From CBDCWT01 sp965223305 (lineage in GTDB: Bacteria > Planctomycetota > Planctomycetia > Pirellulales > Pirellulaceae): DNA of 64,000 nt. The notes beneath the pieces were generated by a model, which was given only the letters and a program-made list of their open reading frames with translations, searched no databases and was not told the DNA's origin. Shown one piece after another: positions 16,809 to 26,121 of this stretch. Location: contig CBDCWT010000047.1 in assembly GCA_965223305.1 (NCBI GenBank), positions 253,247 through 317,246 of the forward strand, given 5' to 3'. How positions within the stretch are numbered: the first letter of the stretch is position 1; the number at the start of each line of letters is the position of its first letter. Both the position numbers and the translations under genes were made by a program.

Positions 16809-18617
16809 ATGCTCATCCTCGACTATTTAAAGTTTCTGACTGAGGGCCACATATCGATCGCTCCATTTCACACCGGTCATCTCGGGCTCTTTCCATCAAC
16901 CGAAGTGTCGGTGAGTCTCCTTCACGGGCGGAGTAACGTTGAGTCTCCGTGCGAACTAGTAATCACGCCGTTTTCTGAACGATACGACAAGCTTTGTTCT
17001 TTATCTGTGGCAATGAAGGACGAACTCGGCGTCGTAAGACGATTGCTTAACGCAGTTGGGAAGTTGGGGCTCAATGTTGTTACTCTTGAGTCATCGGTGA
17101 TGAACTGCAAGACTGAACATCATGTTGTAATGGTGCTCGACTGGCACAATTCTCGTCACAACAACTATAGAGAAACGCCCCAGAAACTTCGCTATCTCTA
17201 TAGGCGCAATGCTCACCGAATTCCGACGCACGATTGGCGATACGTTCTTCTTTACGAGGCCATCATGTATGAATGTGGCGACAAGATTCTTCTGGACGAC
17301 GCTCACGGATTTCCCTTGCCATCGATTACGATCGAACCCTTTGCCGATCCAAGCGCAGTCGGCCCCAATCGTGTGCGACTTGACGAAAGGCCAGTGGATT
17401 CCAACAAGAAAAAGAATCCACGAATAATGCGGATGCGAGGCGCTACTAACTCGCTCCAATTACCAAGCGTTCAGCTTGACGAAATACGACGGGAAACCGG
17501 GTATTTGCCTACAGAAGAGATTCCAACTGTGATGTTTTCTTCGACCGACAAGAAGTCACTCCGATTGTTCGTTCCGCCAAAACCGATGATGGATTCGCTC
17601 GTTCATCTTGGTTTTGCACATGTGAACAAACCAGGAGCTCTCCTGGCTATCACAGAGCTCTTGGAAAATGCATGCTTCAACATACTAACGGGAATTCTGC
17701 GAAAGCAAACGGCAAATGCAAGCACATTTGAAGTGCTTCTTCAGTACACCGGACAGGGCCAACCACCAAAGTGGCTCGAGAAACGCGTCAAAGATCGAAA
17801 GCACGCCGATATGATCGATTGGTGTTTCACAAAACTTGACGAACAAAAGGACTTGCTTTCCGTGCTTGAGCAATTTCGTGTCGCGGTATGTGCGCCGATG
17901 TATCCAAGGCCACACGAAACAATTGAGCCGAAGGTCCTCAAGCCCCAAGGCAAGAAGAGATCTTTTCCGAACAAGCGCAGATCAGGCCGAGCCGACTTGG
18001 AGGTCGATGTTTCAGGAAGACTGTCTGAATATCGTAGGCAGCTCAAGGAGCCGCCAACCGGACTCGAAATTGGCGAGGTTCGCACAAGACATATCTATTA
18101 CCTAGAAGATGTGATCGAACGTTCTCAAAGAATTCGTCCGCGAATATTTCTTTCCTATCCGGGATACGCCAAGAATCACGCAAAGCTCGTCCACAGGGCT
18201 CTTTCGGAAGAGTTCGAGTTAGTCGAATATCAAGAGCCAGACTACGAAGAGATTGTAAAACAAGTGCTCCGAATGATCCGGTCATGCGACTATTTTGTTG
18301 GCATTTGGCATCACGAAAGATATCAAGGTGCCACAGAAGCAAGCGTGTCGCCCTGGATGCCCTTTGAATATGGAATAGCTATGACGGAGAACATGCCGTG
18401 TATGATTACGTATTCAGACCAATTGCCGCCCGAAATCTGGAAACGAATTGACCCGGGAACGGCAAAGGAGGGCTACCATGATCTCATTTTTGAGGCGATG
18501 GCTTGTCAGAACATCAAGAAGCGAGCCGTTGAGAAGTGGCTTCCATCATGGAAGCAGAACTGGCCACGCTTATCAGATGTTCTCCGCATAGGGAACGAAA
18601 ACTTGTTTCGGCAATAG
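16809..18617 (+). CDS. ACT-ACT-TIR-like protein (defence candidate)
   Basis: A 602-aa protein of lower GC than its neighbours, a sign of separate origin. Residues ~60-130 ('SVAMKDELGVVRRLLNAVGK') and ~260-330 ('GFAHVNKPGALLAITELLE') read as ACT domains, which bind amino acids or other small ligands. Residues ~445-565 look like a TIR or TIR-like domain: 'RIFLSY' as first strand, 'SCDYFVGIWH' as a later strand, and 'SPWMPFEYGIAM' with Glu520 where TIR NADases have the catalytic Glu. A ligand-gated NAD-cleaving or nucleotide-acting effector is inferred. It has no visible partner; the gene stands alone on the plus strand in the E1 cargo zone. Confidence 0.6.
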   Translation: MLILDYLKFLTEGHISIAPFHTGHLGLFPSTEVSVSLLHGRSNVESPCELVITPFSERYDKLCSLSVAMKDELGVVRRLLNAVGKLGLNVVTLESSVMNCKTEHHVVMVLDWHNSRHNNYRETPQKLRYLYRRNAHRIPTHDWRYVLLYEAIMYECGDKILLDDAHGFPLPSITIEPFADPSAVGPNRVRLDERPVDSNKKKNPRIMRMRGATNSLQLPSVQLDEIRRETGYLPTEEIPTVMFSSTDKKSLRLFVPPKPMMDSLVHLGFAHVNKPGALLAITELLENACFNILTGILRKQTANASTFEVLLQYTGQGQPPKWLEKRVKDRKHADMIDWCFTKLDEQKDLLSVLEQFRVAVCAPMYPRPHETIEPKVLKPQGKKRSFPNKRRSGRADLEVDVSGRLSEYRRQLKEPPTGLEIGEVRTRHIYYLEDVIERSQRIRPRIFLSYPGYAKNHAKLVHRALSEEFELVEYQEPDYEEIVKQVLRMIRSCDYFVGIWHHERYQGATEASVSPWMPFEYGIAMTENMPCMITYSDQLPPEIWKRIDPGTAKEGYHDLIFEAMACQNIKKRAVEKWLPSWKQNWPRLSDVLRIGNENLFRQ

Positions 18618-18929
18618 TAGTGGAGGTCTGCAGCTTCAGACTTGAATCTCCACACCACTCGTCCCATGTCTGGCTAGTGTCGGCCTCCTCCTTCTTTCGT
18701 GAGGCTCCGGTTGACTGCTGAAGTGGGTTATCCGGACGGTCGCCGGGCGACCTTTCCGTCTTTTACCCAGGTCAAGTGTGTCGAGACCAGCTTCGCGGGT
18801 TTCCTTGGGCAGTTAGCGTAGTTCGGTCCATGGTCGGCATTCACGCATCCGGTCACTATCGATACATGCGGGGCATCGCTGCCACAAGGATGTGACCCGG
18901 TTGCGGGGAACGGTTGACCCAAGCGCCTC
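18618..18929. other. Non-coding gap with an element shared by E1 and E2
   Basis: No gene is seen. Positions 18817-18920 match the reverse complement of 37140-37253 in E2 over about 105 bp, with blocks CATCCGGTCACTATCGAT and GTGACCCGGTT conserved. In both elements it lies just past the 3' end of the phage-like operon. It also holds the palindrome GGTCGCC-G-GGCGACC near 18738-18752. It could be a terminator, a replication origin or a recombination site. Confidence 0.6.
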
Positions 18930-19196
18930 CTAGCTCTCGTCCTGCAGGCCGTTCTTCAGGCCTAGTGTAAGTCCGCAGAGCTCGTTGCAGTCCGCGTGCA
19001 GCCGGTTCGCCAGGTCTTCCCAAGGTCGTCCCTCTTCGGCACTGAAGACGCCGGCTTTGAGCGCTTCCACAAGCATCTCGTATACCGCCTCCAGCTGTAT
19101 CGACAGCCTGTCTGCACGATGGGCGAGCTCGCAGCTGACGACGCGTCGCTCGAAATCCTCGCCAACATGAGCGGCCAAATTCCCTGACGTAGCCAT
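18930..19196 (-). CDS. Hypothetical protein, last gene of the E1 operon
   Basis: An 88-aa acidic helical protein ('RADRLSIQLEAVYEMLVEAL'). It starts 5 bp after the tape-measure-like gene ends. No family recognised; by position it may belong to the tail-like pair. Confidence 0.5.
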   Translation of the reverse strand: MATSGNLAAHVGEDFERRVVSCELAHRADRLSIQLEAVYEMLVEALKAGVFSAEEGRPWEDLANRLHADCNELCGLTLGLKNGLQDES

Positions 19197-19201
19197 CCGC
19201 T

Positions 19202-20455
19202 TTACGGGATCGAGTGAGTTGCCACCTTGAGCGTCGGCTTGGCGTCAGCCGCCCGCATGAGCCGAGCGATCTCTGCCAGCCAGCGCTCCTTTTTGGCTGC
19301 CAACTCGATCAACTTGCGAGTGCGCTCCGCGTCGGCCGCGGCGCGGTCCCTACCGGCCACGATGAGGCTTTGCACCGTGTTCACCGCGGCAGCTGTCCCC
19401 AGACCGACCGCTCCGACTGTTGGAGTACTGATGGACTTGACTGTTTCTTTCATCCGCTCCAACGCCGCCAGCTCGGACTCTGCGTGGCGGAGCTTGGCCG
19501 CCCTCTCCTTAGTCATCCTTTTCTCGATTTCTGCGAGCGCGGCAGCTTCTTCCTTCAGCTTCCGTTGCATTTCCGCCCAACGGCTGGTCTCGCTTGCGGC
19601 TGTCTTTGCTGCCAGTGCGGCCTCCTCGCCAAATCCGGCAATCTTCCCCGGATCGGTCCCGAACAAAGCACGCAGCTGCCGCTGTAACGCGATGCTGGCC
19701 TTGAGCACTGGGATGAGCACATTCCGCATCAAGTCCTCAAGAAGTGGCGCCCAAACCGCTGCTGTCTGATTGATGTAGCCTTGCATGGCCGTCTTCAGCT
19801 CAACCCATGCATCATTCATCTTCTCGATGCCGGCAGCATCGGAAGCAGACAAAACACCAAGCGCTCGGATTTCTTTCCGCAGCGGAGCCATCCCTGATTC
19901 GGCTAGACTCACCAGCGTGTTCTTGAGGGCGACTCCTTCTGAGTCGAACAGTTTCATCATCAAGCGAGTCTTGTCACCCTCGTTCGAGACTTCTTGCAGC
20001 GCTCTCGAAATCGAGACAAGTTGTTCGTCTGCTGTCAGCTTTGTCAGCGCCTCTGCCGACAAGCCGAGCTCCTTCAGTGCGGCGACTGCTTCGCCGGATC
20101 CCTGGGCCGCCTCGGAGACCCTGCGCGTCATTCGCTGCAGTGATGACGTCAGTGCACTGGCGGACGATCCACCCTCGACGGCCGCCAATTTGAGCGCTTC
20201 GAGTGAAGCGATTGTGAGATTGAGACGACTAGCAATCTTTGCTGCCTCGTCGACCTCTCTGAAAGAGTTGGCCAAGCCAGACATGGCGGCAGAGACTAGA
20301 GTGGTCACACCTGCCGCGCCCGCCAGTGCCACGCTCACCGCTCCCAGTTTTCCGGATAACCCCGAGAGGATACCGTTCGCCTTTCTGACGCCGCTCGTCA
20401 AACCCTTGCTGGAGAGACTGACCAGGATGTTGAGTTTTGAGATCGTTTTTGCCAT
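19202..20455 (-). CDS. Phage tail tape-measure-like protein
   Basis: A 417-aa protein starting at ATG 20455 behind GAAGGAGAAGTG. It is rich in Ala/Ser/Leu helices. The N-terminus has a hydrophobic 'LGAVSVALAGAAGVTTLVSAAMSGL' segment cut by Gly residues, followed by 'LGLSAEALTKLTADEQLVSISRAL' of the type found in tape-measure and minor tail proteins, then a long coiled-coil tail with 'KERAAKLRHAESELAALERM'. It is short for a full tape measure, and no other tail gene is present. Confidence 0.6.
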   Translation of the reverse strand: MAKTISKLNILVSLSSKGLTSGVRKANGILSGLSGKLGAVSVALAGAAGVTTLVSAAMSGLANSFREVDEAAKIASRLNLTIASLEALKLAAVEGGSSASALTSSLQRMTRRVSEAAQGSGEAVAALKELGLSAEALTKLTADEQLVSISRALQEVSNEGDKTRLMMKLFDSEGVALKNTLVSLAESGMAPLRKEIRALGVLSASDAAGIEKMNDAWVELKTAMQGYINQTAAVWAPLLEDLMRNVLIPVLKASIALQRQLRALFGTDPGKIAGFGEEAALAAKTAASETSRWAEMQRKLKEEAAALAEIEKRMTKERAAKLRHAESELAALERMKETVKSISTPTVGAVGLGTAAAVNTVQSLIVAGRDRAAADAERTRKLIELAAKKERWLAEIARLMRAADAKPTLKVATHSIP

Positions 20456-20459
20456 CAGT

Positions 20460-21221
20460 TCACTTCTCCTTCGAACCGTTTCGCAGAATGGCCAACATTG
20501 CGCCACGATCAAGTATTCCCTCAAGGGAGAGATGGCCGGCAAAGTTGTTGATCAGCTCCTGGTTGTTCCTGATGATCCGCCGAGCCCGGGCCGAAGCGCG
20601 GTGCCACGCTGTCGACGTTTCCGGCGAGTCCGTCCAGCCTTCTAGGCCACGAACTGTTTCGACGGCAAGCTCATAGTCGCTACTTGACAGCTTTGAAGCA
20701 CCGCCAAGTGTTTCCTCTTCTGCGACGGCCCCCGCCAAGCTCACGGCGATCGCGTCGATTGGATCTGTGAAAGCGTCGTGGTTCACGCTGACCGCACCAA
20801 CCGAACCTGCATCGTTCACAACGAAGTCCACCGCAAAGCAGCCCCTCGGCCCAAGGGCATCCGGTCCCGCCAAACCGTAGGCCACCACCGCATGTCCGGC
20901 CTCATGCACAATCGTGCGAGCCTCCGGCTTGTACTTCCACTGGTCACGTTCGTGCTGCTTCTGCTTCGCAGCAATTCGCCGGCGATACTCCTCGACCGTC
21001 GCACGCCGGTGATGTCCAGAAGGCCGCGTGGGCTTTGGTGGCCGCCGGGACGCTTCCGCCCGCGCCTGTTGTCGCGGTGATCGGCAGCCAGTCTTAAGCA
21101 ACCGCAGGGCGTCTGCCCGATTGTCTGTGGAGTCTCTCAGTTCGGACTCGCCTGTGAGAACAAACTGCTTTATGCTGTCCACGTCTCTTCGCATGTTGAT
21201 GCGGCCGACGACCATGATCAC
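20460..21221 (-). CDS. M41/FtsH-peptidase-like zinc protease domain protein
   Basis: A 253-aa protein. 'ARTIVHEAGHAVVAYGL' gives HEXXH near residues 105-109, the same as the FtsH peptidase core, and 'SLAGAVAEEETLGG' matches the segment carrying the third metal ligand region. There is no AAA+ domain, so it is not FtsH itself. Such stand-alone M41-like proteins occur in phages and may process virion or host proteins. The start is GTG 21221, overlapping the previous stop (GTGA), or ATG 21215. Confidence 0.7.
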   Translation of the reverse strand: MIMVVGRINMRRDVDSIKQFVLTGESELRDSTDNRADALRLLKTGCRSPRQQARAEASRRPPKPTRPSGHHRRATVEEYRRRIAAKQKQHERDQWKYKPEARTIVHEAGHAVVAYGLAGPDALGPRGCFAVDFVVNDAGSVGAVSVNHDAFTDPIDAIAVSLAGAVAEEETLGGASKLSSSDYELAVETVRGLEGWTDSPETSTAWHRASARARRIIRNNQELINNFAGHLSLEGILDRGAMLAILRNGSKEK

Positions 21222-21961
21222 TTCGCCCCTGTTTGGAGAGTTGCAGCTTTGATCCTGTCCTTTGCCTCGGTCACAGTGGGCCGCCCGTCAGGCACCGGAG
21301 GCTGTTCTTCACTCTCAGACGCCGATGAAGCGAACTTCTTCAAGTGCCGGTCAATATCAGCGGAGAGCGCTTGCGTGACGGACTTTTGGTGGGCGAAGTA
21401 CTGTTTTGCGAAATGGCCAACCCGCTGGACTGGCGGTAGCTTAAAGAATCCCGGATTGTTGGGGAGTTGCAGCAAAGCCGCCACCCGACTCGACGCACCT
21501 TCAGCTGGAACGCCCGCAGCAGCTCGGCGCTTCTGGTGTGCACTAATGCCCTGCAGCGCCTCGAAGGTATCCGTAATCGCCTTGTACAACTTCTTGACCT
21601 GCCCGGTGTAGTCGGCGTCAAACTCCTCGCACAGCCGCTTCATGGCCGCGTTCAGAAGGTCTTGGTTGCGGTCGTCCTGCACCTTGAGCGCCTCCTTGCA
21701 GGCGGCCATCGCTTCGAGGCAAGCTGCCTTTCGATGGTCCAGCTCCAACATCTCCTTGGCTCGACCGTCCTCTTCGCTGAATGGCAGCGAGGGATTCTCA
21801 AGCAGTGCAGCCGCCGATTGTTTGATCAGCTTCTGCTCCAAGTCCTGCAGCGACTGACGGCGTTTCTCGAGCTCGCTGAGTTGTCGCCGAATCTGAGTCG
21901 ATTTCTCGACGCCCTCAAGATAGGCGGGATCCTGTTTGGGTCGGGGTGTCTGGTCCTTCAC
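21218..21961 (-). CDS. Coiled-coil hypothetical protein
   Basis: A 247-aa protein starting at GTG 21961 behind AGAGGAGCC. Residues ~20-60 ('RRQLSELEKRRQSLQDLEQKL') and ~85-125 form coiled coils. The C-terminal tail is acidic and Pro-rich. No family is recognised. Its position between a small terminase and the peptidase suggests a structural or packaging helper. Confidence 0.55.
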   Translation of the reverse strand: MKDQTPRPKQDPAYLEGVEKSTQIRRQLSELEKRRQSLQDLEQKLIKQSAAALLENPSLPFSEEDGRAKEMLELDHRKAACLEAMAACKEALKVQDDRNQDLLNAAMKRLCEEFDADYTGQVKKLYKAITDTFEALQGISAHQKRRAAAGVPAEGASSRVAALLQLPNNPGFFKLPPVQRVGHFAKQYFAHQKSVTQALSADIDRHLKKFASSASESEEQPPVPDGRPTVTEAKDRIKAATLQTGAK

Positions 21962-22101
21962 TGAATTGGCTCCTCTCTGTAGTGATTAGATTCTCGAACC
22001 ACGCGGGGGCGCAGCTGACGCGTTGCGCAACTGGCCGACGTCGGCACACCATCCAAAAAGGGGAGGCAGCTGCGTCCTCGAGTAGCTCGTGAAAGAAATG
22101 G

Positions 22102-22467
22102 TCAATTCCGATCCTTCAGCATCTTGAGTAGCGGATTCTCTTTCGCGACCAGCCCGGGCGTGCCGCTTCCGCCAGTTATTCGTTTGCGATCCTTGGGGGA
22201 CAGGCCGAGCTTCGCCATGGACGACTCCACGCCTTTCCAGGCCGCGGACAAGCTCCGCCCGAGTCGTCCTGCCTCGTAGTCCTTGCCCTCGCGCACGGCT
22301 GTCTGCTCGGCCGCACAGAGACGCCGCCAGCGACAGAAGTGCCGGCAAAATGCCTCCAGCACATACGCGTCGGAGCTAATGAGCTGCTCGCCGAGATGCC
22401 GGGCAACGTGCCGCCACACGCGACGCTCGTCGTCGTGCAGATTCAGGTTGGGCGGGATCTTCAGCAT
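22102..22467 (-). CDS. P27-family-like phage terminase small subunit
   Basis: A 121-aa protein with the spacing of P27-type small terminases: 'VWRHVARHLGEQLISSDAYVLEAFCRHFCRWRR' then 'LGLSPKDRKRI' near the end. These proteins recognise DNA for packaging and work with a large terminase, which I do not find in E1. In phage satellites such a subunit redirects a helper phage's large terminase. It is preceded by a 113-bp gap after the 22581 gene. Confidence 0.65.
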   Translation of the reverse strand: MLKIPPNLNLHDDERRVWRHVARHLGEQLISSDAYVLEAFCRHFCRWRRLCAAEQTAVREGKDYEAGRLGRSLSAAWKGVESSMAKLGLSPKDRKRITGGSGTPGLVAKENPLLKMLKDRN

Positions 22468-22580
22468 TAAAATGCACCAGCTAACTGTGGGTTAACGAAA
22501 AAAATGGACTAAAAAACTGCGAACGGTGCGTGGCGTCATGCGTTCGGCCGGCTTCTGTAAAAAAACCACCCCGGGGTCGT

Positions 22581-23015
22581 TCACCCCTTGAGGCACACAT
22601 CAAAAGTGCCAGAAACGTCGCCCACTAGCCTCACGGCGCCCCAGGTGAAGATCTCATCCGGCAGGTCAATCCAACTCGTGCCATCGATCGTGATCGGCCC
22701 GATGACGGCGCCCGTGTCGTCCTTTGCCTGACGCCAGGTTGTGCCGGATGGCTCCGCCTCAACGTACAATGTGACGCTCGTGGTGCCGCCACTGACGCGG
22801 GCTATCGCTATCTTGCGGTGGAAACGGAAGTCAATTGTGTCCGAGTTCGCTTCACTCGTTTCGGCCAGCACACCACGGAATACTGCGGACTGGGCTCCGA
22901 TGAGCACACCGTCGCTGTAGTTGGACCGAGTCGACAGGTCGTTGCGCACTGAGACGATGGCGGCGGCGGCTGGTACTGCGATTACCAAAGCCAGAATGAG
23001 TGCAAAGTGTTTCAT
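22581..23015 (-). CDS. Exported or virion-like small protein
   Basis: A 144-aa protein starting at ATG 23015, overlapping the upstream stop by ATGA and behind AAGGAGAAAAG. It has a signal peptide (residues 1-20, 'LALVIAVPAAAA'). The mature part is beta-rich ('GGTTSVTLYVEAEPSGTTW'). No family recognised; a surface or secreted factor is possible. Confidence 0.5.
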   Translation of the reverse strand: MKHFALILALVIAVPAAAAIVSVRNDLSTRSNYSDGVLIGAQSAVFRGVLAETSEANSDTIDFRFHRKIAIARVSGGTTSVTLYVEAEPSGTTWRQAKDDTGAVIGPITIDGTSWIDLPDEIFTWGAVRLVGDVSGTFDVCLKG

Positions 23016-23218
23016 TGGTTCTTTTCTCCTTGTGGTTGTTGGCGTCGGAAATACTCGGTGAGCTGCCGGCAGTCTTGCACGCTGTAGTAGCTCACGCTGT
23101 TCAGCCGGTAGCTGGGCAGGATGCCCAACTCCTCGCAAGCCGTGCGGATCTCGCTGGGGTGGCGCTGCAGCAGCTGCGACAGTTGTCCGGTACTAGTGAG
23201 CTCGATGGTGGTGGTCAT
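23012..23218 (-). CDS. Small helix-turn-helix-like protein
   Basis: A 68-aa protein from ATG 23218 (an upstream in-frame ATG at 23233 is possible). 'QLSQLLQRHPSEIRTACEELGILPSYRLNSVSYY' looks like a MerR/excisionase-type winged helix-turn-helix. It may regulate the operon. Confidence 0.5.
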   Translation of the reverse strand: MTTTIELTSTGQLSQLLQRHPSEIRTACEELGILPSYRLNSVSYYSVQDCRQLTEYFRRQQPQGEKNQ

Positions 23219-23242
23219 GGCTAAATCGTACATATGTCCCGT

Positions 23243-23476
23243 TTAGTAATTCCAAATTCTGGAATCGTCGACGTCGGGTCGTAGTTCCCAGACCAGAAAG
23301 AACCGCCAGCCACACTCGCGACACTTCTTTCGTTGGGTCTTTGAGCCATCTCCAGCAGGCGGTTCGGTACGGACCGTATCAAGCTCGGTCGACTCACAGG
23401 CAGGGCACTGCGGAATGAACACGGTGACGTAGCGGTACGGAGTGAACTCGTCAGCCGATCGTTGCTGCGGATTCAT
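23243..23476 (-). CDS. Small zinc-ribbon protein
   Basis: A 77-aa protein with 'CPAC' and 'CREC' pairs 30 residues apart, a classic four-Cys zinc ribbon. It overlaps the primase stop by 4 bp (ATGA). Likely a phage-type DNA- or RNA-binding accessory. Confidence 0.6.
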   Translation of the reverse strand: MNPQQRSADEFTPYRYVTVFIPQCPACESTELDTVRTEPPAGDGSKTQRKKCRECGWRFFLVWELRPDVDDSRIWNY

Positions 23477-26121
23477 GTGGTAACCCTCCCCATGAACTTG
23501 CCGCAGCCAGGACAGAAGGCTTTGCCGCCCCGGCGCTCCCAGGTCTCCGAGTCCGTGTGGTTACAGTGCGGAGGTGATGGTGGTGATGGAGGTGATGTTT
23601 CCCTCGCATCTCGATCTCGCGCGTGTGCGCGTGCGCGCGCCCGCGCGCGGGAAGGAAGGGTGGGATCACCTCCATGGCCTACATCACCTCCGTCAACAGG
23701 TTCAACTGACCATCGCTTGATCCCCGTATGCACCTCCCGTCTGACCAGTCGTCGTCCACCGCAAACCCTGTCTGCATAGCTCCTTAGCTTGTATCCAAGT
23801 TGCCTTGCGTCGACTTTTGACCCGCAAAGCTCGGTTACGGCCGCGCGTAAAGCTGGGTAAGGATCATGATCGTCCACTCTCAAGGGGTGCTGAACGAGTT
23901 TCGCGAGTTCGCCCGCCGTGACACCATTCCCCGTGTCCGCCTCGGTCACCCCTTCGAGCAGCATCCCAAGCAATTCCGTGGTTCGATCCGCGTCTCGAAC
24001 GATCATTTTGGTGTGCGCTGGGTCCGGACGACCAATCCATACGATGGCGCCACGGATCAGGTCGGACCACGCCTGGAAGCTGCCCCAGCTCTTCAAGGAT
24101 TGCTTTGGCGTACCGGCAGCAAGATACGCTCGCAAGACTGTCACCGCGTGGACAGCAAGCCTGTGCCGGTTCTCCCGTACCCACCTGAGCAGATCGCGGT
24201 GCCGAAAGTCTTCGCGGTCCTCTGGGTGCTCCTCGAGCGTCTCCAGCCGGCAGTAGAGCGACCTTCTGGCCGTGTCCGCGCCCAGCACCAGGTTGTTCCC
24301 GGTGGCGATCCAAACAGCGGTCAGCGGCAGCGTGCCGGTCGTCTGTGACTTCCCCAGGATCCGGTCGGTCCAACTGGTGCCGGTCAAGACGGCGTCCAGG
24401 CTGGCTGAGCCGAGCGTAGAGGAGACATTGTCCAGCAACACCGCCGGAACGGCCTCGAGCGCGATCGAAGTGATCGTCTTGCGTGTCTCGTCATCGTCCC
24501 GAGACCAGGTCTTGCGAGGCAGCTGGTCGCCGAACGCGATGACGCCGGCCGCGTCACACATCAACGACTTACCAGATCCCCTAGTATTCGCATCGACGGC
24601 AAACAGCGGGCAGGGCCCGGGAATCGCCGAGCGACCCACCAGCGTGAGCAGCAGAGCCAGCCAGACGGATCTGTGCTCCTCCGCCATGAACGGGAAGTCT
24701 TGGATGACCTCGAGCAATTCGGCTGCTGCTTGACTAGCCTGCTCAAGAGTGGGTGCGTCGGGCACTGTTGGGTATTCGCCGTCGGGATCGTAGAGCAAAC
24801 CGCTGCGGGCGTCGTAGCCGGGCTCTTGCAGGACGGTACCATCCGGACGAATTGTCGGGCAGCGGACGATTCCAACTAGCGGCGGGATGGTCTCCGAAGG
24901 ATACTGACCCCGCTGGTGCAAAGCGTCGACCAACCACTTGTGTGGTCGGGTTGGCTTGTCCTCTCCATCTCCTCTTGTAACAAGATCCACAGCGGCAGTG
25001 ATAGTCTCACGCAGCAGCGACGCAGGTAGGTGGCGAATTCGCGGCAGAGACCCGGGAACCACGACTCTCGCATTCGGTGGAGATGGTTCGCGGGAGACAT
25101 GGACCAGGCAGCCACTTCGCTGGTACAGACCGGACCCGCCCAAATGCCTTAACACTTCAGCGGCAACTTGCGCCTCATCCAGCGTCACCCACACTGTTGG
25201 CTTGCTGTCGCTGGTACCGGTTGCCGCTGGTTTGGTCGCATCTTCGATCGCCTGCCGGAGCAGCTTCTCTCCGTCCGGCTTTCGGAGCACGTCACGACAA
25301 TCATCACCCTCGCTCCCGTCGATCGGCAAAGGTAGAACCCCAACCCGAACTGACTTGGCAACCCCAACCAGGCGTCCTGCCGTCAGCTGCGCCTTCGACT
25401 CAGCGGCCTTGCTACGGTCTGGCATGACAATGACGTCGACGCCACGGAACAGCCTGGCGTACTTTGCGGCCATCTGATCCGTCGGCAACCCGCAAGCTAG
25501 GAATCCCAAGGCGTGGTATGCGCAGGCATCCTTGCAGCCCTCGCAGACGATCCACGTCTCGCCAGTGGCCGGCAGTCGTTTCGGAAAGAACAGTCCGCTG
25601 CTCCCCTTACCAGCTTTGAACATCCCTTTCAGAAGCTTTCCTCGGAGTCCAAGATCGAAGTGAGAGTGCGTCTCTCCCTTCTCGTTGTAGACGGGCACGC
25701 GGAGACATTTGTCACCGTTCCGTTGGCCAGGAGAGGCGCCGTAAACCAACAACGACTCGACCGTGATCCTCTTTTTCATGGCCACGGCGGTGATCGTGTC
25801 GATCTTCGGTGGGTTGGTCTCCTCGATTCCGAGGACGGCGGCGACCTCCATAACCGCGTCCTTGAATTCCCAGCCACGAATTCGCCGCAGAAGTTGCCAT
25901 GGTCCGTAGCCGCCACAGGTGCAGATGGCATTTCCTGCAGCAGGATCATCGATCCTGAAGGACGGATCCGAATCATCGTGATCAGGTAATGGGCAACGAA
26001 CGTGACGAGGGCTCTTCGAGAGTGCGTCGTGCAACTCGGGTGCGAGGCGAGCGAATATCTCCGGCCATCTTCCCAGAGCAGCATGTTTGACGGCGTCTCC
26101 GTCAAGCCTGCGGTGGTTCAA
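23473..26121 (-). CDS. Primase-helicase replication protein of E1
   Basis: Taken from TTG 26121, which overlaps the nuclease stop (TTGA), giving 882 aa; an ATG at 26319 would extend into the nuclease gene in another frame and looks non-native. Residues ~40-70 ('CPLPDHDDSDPSF', 'CTCG') form a primase zinc finger. Residues ~185-290 are a TOPRIM domain ('ETWIVCEGCKDACAYHALGF'). Around residue 515, 'NTRGSGKS' is a Walker A loop with 'PAVLLDNV' as Walker B, giving a helicase-type ATPase. The C-terminus has an Arg/Ala-rich low-complexity tract and a last 'CPGCGKF' knuckle. It should start and drive replication of the element. Confidence 0.75.
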   Translation of the reverse strand: MNHRRLDGDAVKHAALGRWPEIFARLAPELHDALSKSPRHVRCPLPDHDDSDPSFRIDDPAAGNAICTCGGYGPWQLLRRIRGWEFKDAVMEVAAVLGIEETNPPKIDTITAVAMKKRITVESLLVYGASPGQRNGDKCLRVPVYNEKGETHSHFDLGLRGKLLKGMFKAGKGSSGLFFPKRLPATGETWIVCEGCKDACAYHALGFLACGLPTDQMAAKYARLFRGVDVIVMPDRSKAAESKAQLTAGRLVGVAKSVRVGVLPLPIDGSEGDDCRDVLRKPDGEKLLRQAIEDATKPAATGTSDSKPTVWVTLDEAQVAAEVLRHLGGSGLYQRSGCLVHVSREPSPPNARVVVPGSLPRIRHLPASLLRETITAAVDLVTRGDGEDKPTRPHKWLVDALHQRGQYPSETIPPLVGIVRCPTIRPDGTVLQEPGYDARSGLLYDPDGEYPTVPDAPTLEQASQAAAELLEVIQDFPFMAEEHRSVWLALLLTLVGRSAIPGPCPLFAVDANTRGSGKSLMCDAAGVIAFGDQLPRKTWSRDDDETRKTITSIALEAVPAVLLDNVSSTLGSASLDAVLTGTSWTDRILGKSQTTGTLPLTAVWIATGNNLVLGADTARRSLYCRLETLEEHPEDREDFRHRDLLRWVRENRHRLAVHAVTVLRAYLAAGTPKQSLKSWGSFQAWSDLIRGAIVWIGRPDPAHTKMIVRDADRTTELLGMLLEGVTEADTGNGVTAGELAKLVQHPLRVDDHDPYPALRAAVTELCGSKVDARQLGYKLRSYADRVCGGRRLVRREVHTGIKRWSVEPVDGGDVGHGGDPTLPSRARARARAHARDRDARETSPPSPPSPPHCNHTDSETWERRGGKAFCPGCGKFMGRVTT

